51,484 bases of DNA from Deltaproteobacteria bacterium RIFCSPLOWO2_12_FULL_60_19 (GCA_001798595.1 MGSS01000149.1:1-51484), one strand, 5' to 3'; positions 23,729-32,101 are shown, counted from the stretch's first letter. The notes: generated by a model not told the origin, from the letters alone. Numbers and translations: made by a program.

Positions 23729-24451
23729 ATGTTCGAAAGCTGGAGAGGCATCGTCGGAGATATCAAGCCGACTCACCGGCCAGGTTCGCTGGAAGAGTTT
23801 ATCCGGCTGCTCCCCGAAGGGATCGGCGTGATTCCGCTCACGGTCGGCATAAGCTCGGGAACCGAGCAGGAGTTCCGTGACGTGCTTGGGAACTACCAGC
23901 AGAAGGCCGCCGAGCTGGCGGCGCTGGGCGTCGATATGATCCACGTCGGCGGCGCGCCGCCGATGATGGTGCACGGTTTTTCGGGAGAGGACAAGATCGT
24001 GAGGGAATTGGAGGCGAAGCACGGGATACCGATCAGCACCTCCGGCAGGTGCCAGGCGAAGGCGATGCGCGCGCTCTCGATCAAAAGTGTCGTCGGCGTC
24101 ACATACTTCAAGGCAAGCTTGAACCAGATCTTCAACCGTTACTTCACCGAGGCGGGATTCCAGGTCGCGGCGATGGAAGGGATCGACGTGCCTTTCAAAG
24201 ACGTGGGAAGACTCTCGGCGGAGGAGATCTACAGCCACACCAAGAAGGCCTTTCTCAAACATCCGGACGTTCAGGCGATCTACATGCTCGGCTCCGGCTG
24301 GCGGCTGCTTAAAATCGTGTCGCTCCTCGAACAGGACCTCCAGGTGCCGGTGATCTACGCTCTGTCGGCAAAACTCTGGGATGTCCAAAAACGCCTCCAC
24401 GTCCGCCAACCGATCAAGGGCTACGGTCGGTTGTTGGAGGAGTTGCCGTAG
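23729..24451 (+). CDS. Asp/Glu racemase superfamily protein (maleate isomerase / AMDase-like) lacking catalytic cysteines
   Basis: A 240-residue protein of the Asp/Glu/hydantoin racemase fold, nearest in pattern to maleate cis-trans isomerases and arylmalonate decarboxylases. Where these carry the first catalytic Cys the sequence reads DMIHVGGAPPMMVHG, and where they carry the second it reads AIYMLGSGWRLL, so both positions are non-Cys. The only Cys is in TSGRCQAKAMR, outside the usual sites. AAAGGAGG precedes the ATG. The gene heads a same-strand run of binding-protein genes. A decarboxylase/isomerase with altered chemistry or a non-catalytic ligand-binding role are possible. Confidence 0.75.
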   Translation: MFESWRGIVGDIKPTHRPGSLEEFIRLLPEGIGVIPLTVGISSGTEQEFRDVLGNYQQKAAELAALGVDMIHVGGAPPMMVHGFSGEDKIVRELEAKHGIPISTSGRCQAKAMRALSIKSVVGVTYFKASLNQIFNRYFTEAGFQVAAMEGIDVPFKDVGRLSAEEIYSHTKKAFLKHPDVQAIYMLGSGWRLLKIVSLLEQDLQVPVIYALSAKLWDVQKRLHVRQPIKGYGRLLEELP

Positions 24452-24472
24452 GGAGAAGCAAAGCTCGGACTA

Positions 24473-24515
24473 TTCCAATCGTTCAACGGGCCCAAACGGT
24501 TCAAAACGATTGGAA
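24473..24515. repeat. Perfect 11-bp inverted repeat in an intergenic spacer
   Basis: TTCCAATCGTT at 24473-24483 and AACGATTGGAA at 24505-24515 are exact complements with a 21-base loop (itself containing GTTCAA words). It lies between the racemase-like gene and a binding-protein gene on the same strand and ends about 30 bases before the latter's ribosome binding site. A regulatory hairpin or a dispersed repeat are both possible. Confidence 0.5.
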
Positions 24516-24558
24516 GGGTGCGATTGCGCAGCCGAGCGGACTTTGGTAAGGAGCGGGC

Positions 24559-25656
24559 GTGGCGATGCTGCTGGTCCTAACACTCCTCTTCTGGCTTTGC
24601 GCCGCTCCCGTCGTTGCCGCCGAGGCGGAAGGATGGAAAAGCGAGTGGGCGAGGACGGTCGAGGCGGCGAAGAAAGAGGGGCAGCTTGCGGCGTATGGCG
24701 GAGCGGAGATCAGCCACCCGGATATTATCGCTGCGTTCACCAAAGAATATCCTGAGATCAAAGTCACCAACGTCACGGGAAGGGCGTCGGACGTGACGGC
24801 GCGCATTCTGGCCGAGCGGCGCGCGGAAAAATATCTGGCCGACGTGATCGCCAGCGGGCCGAACGCTCCGCGGACGCTCTATCTGGCAAAAGCCCTCGAC
24901 CCGATCGCTCCCGCGATGATCCTGCGGGAGGTCACGGACCAATCGAAATGGTACGGCGGCAAGCACTGGTACGCCGATCCCGAGCACAAGCACATCCTGA
25001 TATTCGAAGGCTCCGTCGCCACCACGGGGCTCGCCGTCAACACCAAACTCATGAGCCCGAACGAGATCGCCTCTTACTGGGATCTCGCGCAGCCGAAATG
25101 GAAAGGGAAGCTCCTAGCGATGGACCCGCGCGGCGCGGCGCTGCCCACGCCGGTTTTGATGCTCTACTACGATCCGGACGTCGGGCCCGAGTATTTGAAG
25201 ACGCTGCTCGGCAAGATGGACATCACGCTGTTCCGCGACCGAGCCCAGGGAACCAACTGGCTTGGCGTGGGGAAATTCCCGGTTTGTTTTTACTGCCGCG
25301 ATCTCGATCTCGCGCAGAAGCAGGGGCTGCCGATCGCCGAGGTGCCGCCGGCGCAGATGAAAGAGGGCGGAACGATCGGCGGCGGGAGCAGCAGCGTGCT
25401 CGCGCTCGTCAACCGCGCGCCTCATCCCAACGCGGCGCGTGTCTTTATCAACTGGTATCTCTCGCGCCAGGGGCAGATGGTCTGGCAGAGGGTGATGAAC
25501 GCAAAAGAAGTGGAGCCGTCGGACTCCATGCGGATCGATATTCCAAAAGACGACGTCCTGCCCGAAGCGCGGCGCGCCGACGGGCGGAAATACCGGGTGG
25601 TGGGTTTCCTCGATCCCGCGCCGTTGCAACAGCTTCTTAAAGAAGTCTTAAAGTAG
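24559..25656 (+). CDS. Extracellular solute-binding protein, Fe(III)-type (family 1), copy 1
   Basis: A 365-residue periplasmic binding protein of the iron(III)/polyamine type. Signal peptide MLLVLTLLFWLCAAPVVAAE. The mature start (WARTVEAAKKEGQLAAYGG) and SYWDLAQPKWKGKLLAMDPR are family hallmarks. GTG at 24559 lies five bases after AAGGAG and is preferred to the ATG six bases later. A Cys pair (VCFYCRD) is unusual for this family and recurs in the paralogue at 26652. The downstream gene encodes a leaderless NMT1-like protein, and the two-gene unit is repeated immediately after. No permease gene is present, and iron specificity is not implied. Confidence 0.88.
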   Translation: MAMLLVLTLLFWLCAAPVVAAEAEGWKSEWARTVEAAKKEGQLAAYGGAEISHPDIIAAFTKEYPEIKVTNVTGRASDVTARILAERRAEKYLADVIASGPNAPRTLYLAKALDPIAPAMILREVTDQSKWYGGKHWYADPEHKHILIFEGSVATTGLAVNTKLMSPNEIASYWDLAQPKWKGKLLAMDPRGAALPTPVLMLYYDPDVGPEYLKTLLGKMDITLFRDRAQGTNWLGVGKFPVCFYCRDLDLAQKQGLPIAEVPPAQMKEGGTIGGGSSSVLALVNRAPHPNAARVFINWYLSRQGQMVWQRVMNAKEVEPSDSMRIDIPKDDVLPEARRADGRKYRVVGFLDPAPLQQLLKEVLK

Positions 25657-25666
25657 GAGGAACCGC

Positions 25667-26632
25667 ATGTCCGAACCCGAAAGATACGCCCCCATCGAAA
25701 TTCGCGGTTTCTTCCGGTCTCACACCCATTTGCCGATCTGGGAAGTGATCGAGCAGGCGGGCATCTGGAAGCAGCTCGGCATGAAAGTGAGCTTCGAGTT
25801 TTGCGACAGCTCCAATATCGCGGAGGCGGCGCTGTTCAGCGGCGAAGTCGATTTCGTCTCCGGCAATCACATCACGCCTTACGCGCTGGTTGCGCGCGGC
25901 AAGCCGATCGTTTGTCTCGCCTCGCCTTCCAACAGCGTGAACGACAAGCTGGTCTCGCGCGAGCCGGTCAAATCGGTCGCCGATCTGCGCAGCGCGCGGA
26001 TCGCCGACACGACGCTGCTCGATCCGGCGGGCGGCTACCATCACCTGCGCGGCAACCACATGCTCTACGTCATGCGCGGTGGACTCCGTCTGGACGAGGT
26101 GCAATGGGTGGAGCTTACGGACAGCATGGCGGTGTTTCGCACGGCGCAGCTGGAGGCGCTCAAGGCGGGTAGGGCGGATGCGACGTTCGTCACCGGCAGC
26201 ACGGAGAAGTATGAGCAGGCGGGATTTAAAGTCCTCGATATCGAGCCGCTGCCGATGATCACCGGCCCGACGCTGACCAGCACCCTGGCGAACTTAAAAC
26301 GCAAAGAGCGCCTCGGCGAGCGGCTGGTCAAGGCGCTGGTCCTGGGCATTCACTTCGCGCGCACGCGGCGGCAGGAGACCGAGCGCATTCTGGAAGGACT
26401 CAAGCGGAGAGAGCCGCTGACCGGCCGGGTGAGCTACAACAGCGTCGCCAAACTCCTGCCCAAGCCCTACCCGGATTATCAGGCGATCGCCAACGCCTAC
26501 ACGCTATGCTGCTTGAAAGATGCTACCGCGAAGGAGACAGGCCCCATCGCCCTCTGGGATTTGCATTATCTACGCGAGCTGGACGACTCGGGCTTCATCG
26601 ATGGACTTTACGATCAGAGGCGCGAGGCGTAA
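25667..26632 (+). CDS. Leaderless NMT1/THI5-like binding-fold protein, copy 1
   Basis: A 321-residue protein with the periplasmic-binding fold pattern (IEIRGFFRSHTHLPIWEVIE, then QAGIWKQLGMKVSFEFCDSS; later SVADLRSARIADTTLL), but it begins directly with the mature-type domain and has no signal peptide. It is therefore probably cytoplasmic. A GGAGG is close to the ATG and the gene starts ten bases after the iron-type binding protein gene. The paralogue at 27976 is about two-thirds identical by eye. Leaderless members of this fold include THI5-type HMP synthases and 4,5-dihydroxyphthalate-decarboxylase-like enzymes, so an enzymatic role is possible. Confidence 0.8.
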   Translation: MSEPERYAPIEIRGFFRSHTHLPIWEVIEQAGIWKQLGMKVSFEFCDSSNIAEAALFSGEVDFVSGNHITPYALVARGKPIVCLASPSNSVNDKLVSREPVKSVADLRSARIADTTLLDPAGGYHHLRGNHMLYVMRGGLRLDEVQWVELTDSMAVFRTAQLEALKAGRADATFVTGSTEKYEQAGFKVLDIEPLPMITGPTLTSTLANLKRKERLGERLVKALVLGIHFARTRRQETERILEGLKRREPLTGRVSYNSVAKLLPKPYPDYQAIANAYTLCCLKDATAKETGPIALWDLHYLRELDDSGFIDGLYDQRREA

Positions 26633-26651
26633 GCCGCAACGAGGAGACCTT

Positions 26652-27776
26652 ATGAAGCAGATGACGACGTTGGCGGCGGCAGTTTTGGCCTTCGTTGTGT
26701 CGTGGAGCAGGGCGGAGGCAGCCGAGGCGAAGCCCGGCGCCGCGTGGGAGGGAGTGGTGGCGGCGGCGAAAAAGGAGGGGGAGGTGAGGCTCTGGGGCGA
26801 CATGGAGATCACCCACCCGGACATCGTCGCCGTCTTCACCAAAGAATTTCCCTTCATCAAGGCGGTGCTCGTCAGCGGCCGGGTCGGCGATCTGATGCCG
26901 CGCATCACCGCCGAGCGCCGGGCGGGCAGATATCTGGCCGACATTTACAGCGGCGGTCTGGGTGGCCGGGCCTTCTTCGATTTTCAGCGCTCCGGCATGC
27001 TCGATCCGCTGAAGCCCGTGCTCATGCTGCCCGATGTCGTCGACGAATCGAAATGGCAGAACAGCAGACACCACTACGCCGACGGCGAGGGGCGATACGT
27101 TTTCATGTTCGAGGGGAGCGTCGCCGGCGTGGGGCTGTACTACAATTCCAAACTGTTCGATCCGAAGGAGTTCCGCTCTTACTGGGACCTGTTGAATCCG
27201 AAGTGGAGGGGAAAGATCGCGCTGTTCGAGCGGCCGGGGACGGGCTCACCGAACATGGTGCGATTCTATTACAATCCGCAGCTCGGACCGGAGTTCGTGC
27301 GGCGGCTGTGGAGCGAAATGGATCTGGTCGTGTCGAAAGAGCGGCGCCAGGCGACCGACTGGCTCGGCAGCGGCAAGTTCGTTCTCTGCATCGACTGCGC
27401 CGACACCGACGCCGCGAGGAAACAAGGGGTCCCGGTCGAAGAGTTCGACCGCGCCTATCTCAAGGAGGCCGGCGGCGAGATCAGCACCAGCGGCAACAGC
27501 GGTCTGGCGCTGATGAACCGCGCGCCGAATCCCAACGCGGCCAGAGTCGCGATCAACTGGTTCCTGTCGCGCCAGGGGCAGATGGCCTGGCAGGAGGCGA
27601 TGAACAAGAAGGTCGTCGAGCCTTCGGACTCGATGCGGATCGATATTCCCAAAGACAACGTTCTTTCCTCCGCGCGCCGCGAGGAGGGGCGGAAATATTC
27701 GGTAAGCGGTTTTCAGGACCCCGATCCGGTGGCGAAGCTGATTCAGGAGATTCGAGCGAAAACAAGTAGGCAGTAA
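26652..27776 (+). CDS. Extracellular solute-binding protein, Fe(III)-type (family 1), copy 2
   Basis: A 374-residue paralogue of the gene at 24559, roughly half identical by eye. Signal peptide MTTLAAAVLAFVVSWSRAEA. Shared blocks include HPDIVAVFTKEFPFIKAV, AERRAGRYLADI, SYWDLLNPKWRGKIALFE, the C-terminal EPSDSMRIDIPKDNVL and a Cys pair (LCIDCAD) at the same place as in copy 1. The ATG at 26652 follows GAGGAG; an open extension upstream overlaps the preceding gene. It is 19 bases after the first leaderless gene, so the module order (exported binding protein, leaderless protein) repeats. Confidence 0.88.
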   Translation: MKQMTTLAAAVLAFVVSWSRAEAAEAKPGAAWEGVVAAAKKEGEVRLWGDMEITHPDIVAVFTKEFPFIKAVLVSGRVGDLMPRITAERRAGRYLADIYSGGLGGRAFFDFQRSGMLDPLKPVLMLPDVVDESKWQNSRHHYADGEGRYVFMFEGSVAGVGLYYNSKLFDPKEFRSYWDLLNPKWRGKIALFERPGTGSPNMVRFYYNPQLGPEFVRRLWSEMDLVVSKERRQATDWLGSGKFVLCIDCADTDAARKQGVPVEEFDRAYLKEAGGEISTSGNSGLALMNRAPNPNAARVAINWFLSRQGQMAWQEAMNKKVVEPSDSMRIDIPKDNVLSSARREEGRKYSVSGFQDPDPVAKLIQEIRAKTSRQ

Positions 27777-27810
27777 GCAGTAAACAGCGAGCAGAGCGCA
27801 TGGCGCAGAA

Positions 27811-27955
27811 TGCAAAGTGCAAAATGCAAAGTGCAAAATGAAGAAGGCTACAGGCAGTAGGGGGCGCGATTCATCGCGCCCGTATGAGCTTTTCAGTCCT
27901 CAGGGTTCCGTTTTGAGTTAGTCAATCCAAAATCTAAAATCCAAAATTGAAAGAG
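27811..27955. repeat. Intergenic repeat cluster (TGCAAAGTGCAAAA words, GGGCGCGAT palindrome, AATCCAAAAT words)
   Basis: Two tandem copies of TGCAAAGTGCAAAA at 27811-27838 share a 16-base word with 4315-4330. At 27862-27881 GGGCGCGAT-TC-ATCGCGCCC is a perfect nine-base inverted repeat, a dispersed element I have seen between genes of many unrelated bacteria. AATCCAAAATCTAAAATCCA-like words follow at about 27925-27948. The cluster sits in the 199-base gap between the two halves of the duplicated module. Confidence 0.6.
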
Positions 27956-27975
27956 GCAAGGGCCGAGGAGAGGTT

Positions 27976-28923
27976 ATGGCAGACTACCAGCCAATCGAGA
28001 TTCGCGGATTTTTTCGCTCTCACACCCATTTGCCGATCTGGGAAGTGATCGAGCAGGCGGGCATCTGGAAGCAGCTGGGGATCAAAGCGAGCTTCGACTA
28101 CTGCGACAGCTCGAGCATCGCGGAAGCGGCGCTGTTCGATGGCAGCGTCGATTTCGTCTCGGGAAACCACATCAGCCCTTACGGCCTGGTCGCCAAGGGA
28201 AGACCGATCGTGTCGCTCGCCTCGCCAAGCAACAGCGTCAACGACAAGCTGATCTCGCGCGCGCCGATAAAACACGCGAGCGAGCTGCGGGGAAAACGGC
28301 TGGCCGATACCACGGTGACGGACAAGGGCGGAGGTTACAACCACATCCGCGGCAATCACATGCTCTATGTGCTGAAAGCCGGGTTGAAGCTGGAAGACGT
28401 CAAATGGGTCGAGATCGCCGACATCATGTCGGAGAGCTTTCGCGTGGAGCAAGTCGCGGCGGTGAGGGAAGGGAAAGCGGACGCCACGATGGTGACCGGC
28501 GGAACGGAGAAATTTGAAAAAGAGGGTTTTCACGTCCTTGAGCTCGGACGGCTCCCGATGGTCAACGGCCCGACGCTCACGTCAACCCTGACCAATCTCA
28601 AGCGCAAAGAGCGCCTCGCCGAGCGTCTCGTCAAAGCTCTGGTCCTGGGCATCCATTACGCGCGGGCGCATCGCGCGGAGACCGAGCGCATTCTCGACGG
28701 ATTGCGGCAACGGGTGCCGGAGGCGAACGCGACCTACAATAGCGTCGCCAAACTCCTGCCCAAGCCCTACCCGGATTATCAGGCGATCGCCAACGCCTAC
28801 GAGCTTTGCTGCATGAAAGATCCCAAAGCGAAAGAGCTTAGCCCGCTCGCGCTCTGGGACCTGCACTATCTGCGCGAGCTGGACGACTCCGGCTTCATCG
28901 ACCGGCTCTACGCAGACCGTTGA
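27976..28923 (+). CDS. Leaderless NMT1/THI5-like binding-fold protein, copy 2
   Basis: A 315-residue paralogue of the protein at 25667, again without a signal peptide. Two stretches are nearly invariant at DNA level: about 60 bases coding SHTHLPIWEVIEQAGIWKQL, and about 60 bases coding SVAKLLPKPYPDYQAIANAY. The rest has diverged moderately, so those stretches are under strong constraint or have been homogenised by gene conversion. Conserved CC (ELCCMKD here, TLCCLKD in copy 1) near the C-terminus is notable. GAGGAGAGG precedes the ATG. It ends the run that starts with the racemase-like gene. Confidence 0.8.
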   Translation: MADYQPIEIRGFFRSHTHLPIWEVIEQAGIWKQLGIKASFDYCDSSSIAEAALFDGSVDFVSGNHISPYGLVAKGRPIVSLASPSNSVNDKLISRAPIKHASELRGKRLADTTVTDKGGGYNHIRGNHMLYVLKAGLKLEDVKWVEIADIMSESFRVEQVAAVREGKADATMVTGGTEKFEKEGFHVLELGRLPMVNGPTLTSTLTNLKRKERLAERLVKALVLGIHYARAHRAETERILDGLRQRVPEANATYNSVAKLLPKPYPDYQAIANAYELCCMKDPKAKELSPLALWDLHYLRELDDSGFIDRLYADR

Positions 28924-29046
28924 CAAAGGTCCATCTCCAACAAGGATGAAGTATGAAGGCGGAAGGCTGAATGAAGATGTGGAACCGCCGTCATCGTTCC
29001 ACTCGCGCGTTTTGCACCCGGGAGCTTAATATTGGTATCGACAAAC

Positions 29047-29178
29047 TCAGCGGGCATGGAGGTCGTCGCGCTTCCAGGTTGCCTTGCCGTGCGTTCCGAG
29101 CTTCAAGCCCCGGCGCATCAACTCCCGCTGTCTGTCTCCCGCTCCTTGAATCTGCCGCAGCTGTTTGACGCGGTCCAT
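29047..29178 (-). CDS. Short open reading frame or truncated remnant, possibly antitoxin-like
   Basis: From ATG at 29178 a 43-codon minus-strand frame reads MDRVKQLRQIQGAGDRQREL and ends TWKRDDLHAR. The in-frame codons upstream (ELGRIAERATRSLVEAL) also look like a real helix, but no start is found before the frame runs into the end of the iron-sulfur gene. It therefore looks like the 3' end of a small gene, perhaps an antitoxin-type protein, cut off at its 5' side. No family assignment is secure. The rest of the 28924-29240 gap shows nothing. Confidence 0.35.
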   Translation of the reverse strand: MDRVKQLRQIQGAGDRQRELMRRGLKLGTHGKATWKRDDLHAR

Positions 29179-29240
29179 GAGGGCCTCGACAAGACTTCGG
29201 GTGGCTCGCTCCGCTATGCGTCCCAGCTCTGCCGAGAGCG

Positions 29241-29762
29241 CTACGGCGCCGCAGCGGCTTCCAGCACCGCGCTGATGATTTTCTGATAGCCGGTGCAGCG
29301 ACAGAGGTTGCCGGCCAACGCCTTTTTAATGTCCTCTTCGGTCGGCGCAGGGTTGCTGTCCAGCAGGGCTTTGGCGGAAAGTATCACGCCGGGCGTGCAG
29401 TAGCCGCACTGGACCGCGCCCTTTTCGAGAAAAGCTCTCTGCAGCGGATGAAGGCGCCCGTCTTTCGCCAGTCCCTCGATCGTCAAGATTTTTTTGCCGC
29501 GCAACGTCGCCGCGAGCGTCAAACAGGCGAGGCGAGGCTCGTCGTCTATGAGAACCGTGCATGCGCCGCATTCGCCGCCGTCGCAGCCTTCCTTGGTCCC
29601 GGTGAGATCGAGATCGTCGCGCAACAATTCGAGCAGTGTTCGCGCAGGCTTGAAGGTCAGGTCGAACTCCTCGCCGTTGATGGTGACTTCGATTCTTCGA
29701 AGCGGCTGGCCCTTCTCTAAAACCGCGCGACGGCGCGCGGCCCGCCGTTTCGGCCGTTTCAT
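29241..29762 (-). CDS. 2Fe-2S subunit of a molybdenum hydroxylase (XDH/CoxS/HcrC-like)
   Basis: A 173-residue small subunit with two [2Fe-2S] domains. The plant-ferredoxin-type cluster uses Cys60, 65, 68 and 80 (EGCDGGECGACTVL), the all-helical domain Cys119, 122, 154 and 156 (CGYCTPG, CRCTGY). A basic N-terminal extension (KRPKRRAARRR) precedes the domain. Its start overlaps the stop of the molybdopterin subunit gene by four bases. It passes electrons between the Mo cofactor and the FAD (or FAD/4Fe-4S) subunit. Length and motifs are complete. Confidence 0.93.
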   Translation of the reverse strand: MKRPKRRAARRRAVLEKGQPLRRIEVTINGEEFDLTFKPARTLLELLRDDLDLTGTKEGCDGGECGACTVLIDDEPRLACLTLAATLRGKKILTIEGLAKDGRLHPLQRAFLEKGAVQCGYCTPGVILSAKALLDSNPAPTEEDIKKALAGNLCRCTGYQKIISAVLEAAAAP

Positions 29763-32101
29763 TCGGACCTCCTCTTCGCTTCCTTCGCCCGCAAGGCCGC
29801 GAGGATCTTCTGCGGAGTAACCGGCAGGCTCGTAATTCTTACCCCTATGGCGTGATAGACGGCATTCGCCAAAGCCGGGGCCGTAGCCACGAGCGCCGGC
29901 TCGGCCACGCCCTTGGCGCCATAGGGGCCGACGGGATCGTTGGACTCCACCATCATGATTTTCATTGGAGCAATGTCCAGCATGGTCGGCAAGCGGTAGT
30001 TGAGGAAGTTCGGGTTATAGGTCCGGCCATCGACGCCGACCATGTCTTCCATCAAGCCGTAGCCCGCGCCTTGAACGAGCGCGCCTTCGAGTTGACCCTC
30101 AACGGCCATCGGATTGATCGCTTTGCCGACGTCGTGAGCTGCCGTGAAGTTGAGGATGGTAACTTTGCCCGTCTTGGGATCGACCTCCACCTCGGCGACT
30201 TGGGCGCCGAAGGTATAAGCCGATGAGACATTGCCGTACTGGCTCTCCGGATCCGGCGGCACTGAAGGAGGATCCCAGGAGCCCCGCCCGACGATCTCCT
30301 TGCCGCCGGCGCGGAACCAGGATCGCCGGGCGACTTCGAGAAAAGTCACGGCCCGTTGCGGCGAGCCCTTGGGAAAAATCCTGCCGTCTTGCGCGACGAG
30401 GTCTCCGGGATCGGCCTCCAGCATCTCGGCCGCGAATTCGAAAAGCTGCTGCTTTGCGTCGATAGCGGCCAGCCGCGTCGCGTTTCCGCCGATGTGCGTG
30501 GTGCGGTCCGCATAGGCGCCCAGACTGTGCGGCGAGAAATCGGTGTCCAGATCGGGAACGACGATATCCGCCACGCGAATGCCCAATTCCTCCGCGACGA
30601 TTTGCGCCATGACTGTCTTGCATCCTTGTCCCAGCTCGGACTCGCCCGAAAGGAGATAAACCTGGCCGTTATCCCCGATCGTCACGACGGCGTTGGAGCC
30701 GTAAAAGCCGGGATAGTAACGGCAACCCGAGACATGAATCATGCAGCCGATTCCTATGCCGCGCGGCTTGCTCCGGCTCGACTTCGCTCTAGCCCTTTTC
30801 TCCTTCCACCGGCTGGCCTCCGCGGCTTTCTCGATGCACTCCGTCAAGGCGCAGCTCTTCACCTCCCAGCCATGCGCTGAAACCTCGCCGACGCGGCGCG
30901 CATTCTTGAGCCTCAACTCCACCGGATCCATCGCCAGTTTCTCGGCGAGCGTATCCATGTGGGATTCCAGGGCGAAATCCATCGGCGGATTGCCGAAGCC
31001 GCGGAACGCGCCGCCGGGCACCGTATTCGTGTAAACCAGGAAGGAATCCGTCTTGATATTGGCGAAGCGGTAAAGGCTATCGACCCTCTTGGTCATGGTA
31101 TCGAGAATGATCGGTCCCACCTCGCCGTAAGCGCCGCTGTTCAAGACGATGTAGGTCTCTTTAGCCACGAGCGCGCCGTCTCGACTCGCTCCCATCTTGA
31201 GACGGATGTGAGTGGCATGGCGAGGAGGGGAGGCGATGAACTCTTCCTCGCGCGTAAGGCAGAGGCGCACCGGCCTTCGGGCTTTTAACGCCAGCAGCGC
31301 GCAAATCGGCTGGACCCGCTTGAAATGCTTGCCGCCGAAGCCGCCGCCGACGTGGGTCTGGAAGATGCGGACTTTAGAGGCGGGCAGCCCGAGCATGTCG
31401 GAAAGCAGCCGCCGCGCGCGGAAAGGAGACTGAAGCTCGGTCCAGAGCGAGATCCTGCCTGCCCCGTCCACGTCAGCGACGCAAGCGGTCGGCCCAAGGT
31501 ACGCCTGGTGCTGGAGCTGGGTCGTGTAGATCTCTTCATGGATGACATGCGCCTGAGCAAAACCTTCCTCCACGTCGCCCCGGCGTATGACAAACTTGTA
31601 AGCAATGTTGCGCTCCACGTCGTGCAGGAGGGGCGCTCCCGGCTCCATCGCCTTCAACGGATTGAAGACCGGCGGAAGCAGGTCGTAGTCTACTTTGATG
31701 AGGCTCAGCGCTTCGAGCGCCGTTTCCTCATCGATGGCGGCTACGGCCGCCACTTCGTCCCCGACGAAGCGCGCCACACCCTCGCAGAAAACCGTCTGAT
31801 CCATCACCATCGGTGTCGAAGAAGCGGCTCTCTCGCCCTGGTCATCGAACTGGTAGGTGGAAGAACGCCGGTTGCCGTCAGGCGTATCCGCCGCCGTAAC
31901 TATCGCCTTGACCCCGGGCAATCGCGCCGCTCTGCTCGTGTCGACGTGGAAGACCTTGGCGTGCGGGTGCGGACTGCGCAGAATCTTGCCGACGATCATC
32001 CGCGGCAGCTTGATATCCGGCGAGAAGCGCGCGGTCCCGGTCACCTTGTCCAGACCATCCACGCGCGGATGGCTATGACCGACAACGCGCAAATCGGCCA
32101 T
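29759..32101 (-). CDS. Molybdopterin-binding subunit of a xanthine-dehydrogenase-family enzyme (HcrA-like)
   Basis: A 780-residue catalytic subunit that holds the Mo-pterin cofactor. Motifs: QTHVGGGFGGKHF (residues 249-261), VPGGAFRGFGNPP around residue 365 as in xanthine dehydrogenases (not the CSFR loop of form-I CO dehydrogenase), and YGAKGVAEPALVA near the C-terminus with the catalytic Glu. GAGGAGG is well placed before the ATG. With the FAD subunit upstream and the 2Fe-2S subunit downstream it forms a complete beta-alpha-gamma operon. The FAD subunit's extra cysteines suggest a 4-hydroxybenzoyl-CoA-reductase-like enzyme, but aromatic-CoA pathway genes are not nearby. Confidence 0.92.
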   Translation of the reverse strand: MADLRVVGHSHPRVDGLDKVTGTARFSPDIKLPRMIVGKILRSPHPHAKVFHVDTSRAARLPGVKAIVTAADTPDGNRRSSTYQFDDQGERAASSTPMVMDQTVFCEGVARFVGDEVAAVAAIDEETALEALSLIKVDYDLLPPVFNPLKAMEPGAPLLHDVERNIAYKFVIRRGDVEEGFAQAHVIHEEIYTTQLQHQAYLGPTACVADVDGAGRISLWTELQSPFRARRLLSDMLGLPASKVRIFQTHVGGGFGGKHFKRVQPICALLALKARRPVRLCLTREEEFIASPPRHATHIRLKMGASRDGALVAKETYIVLNSGAYGEVGPIILDTMTKRVDSLYRFANIKTDSFLVYTNTVPGGAFRGFGNPPMDFALESHMDTLAEKLAMDPVELRLKNARRVGEVSAHGWEVKSCALTECIEKAAEASRWKEKRARAKSSRSKPRGIGIGCMIHVSGCRYYPGFYGSNAVVTIGDNGQVYLLSGESELGQGCKTVMAQIVAEELGIRVADIVVPDLDTDFSPHSLGAYADRTTHIGGNATRLAAIDAKQQLFEFAAEMLEADPGDLVAQDGRIFPKGSPQRAVTFLEVARRSWFRAGGKEIVGRGSWDPPSVPPDPESQYGNVSSAYTFGAQVAEVEVDPKTGKVTILNFTAAHDVGKAINPMAVEGQLEGALVQGAGYGLMEDMVGVDGRTYNPNFLNYRLPTMLDIAPMKIMMVESNDPVGPYGAKGVAEPALVATAPALANAVYHAIGVRITSLPVTPQKILAALRAKEAKRRSE

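Noticed and set aside
26702-27769. 355-codon alternative frame in the second iron-type binding protein
   Set aside because: Composition is Arg/Gly-dominated, as expected for a shifted frame of G+C-rich DNA; the true frame has a signal peptide and family motifs.
25667-28923. Assignment of the leaderless proteins as THI5 HMP synthases
   Set aside because: The iron-binding Cys cluster characteristic of THI5 is not evident; only a CC pair near the C-terminus is present, so the function was left open.
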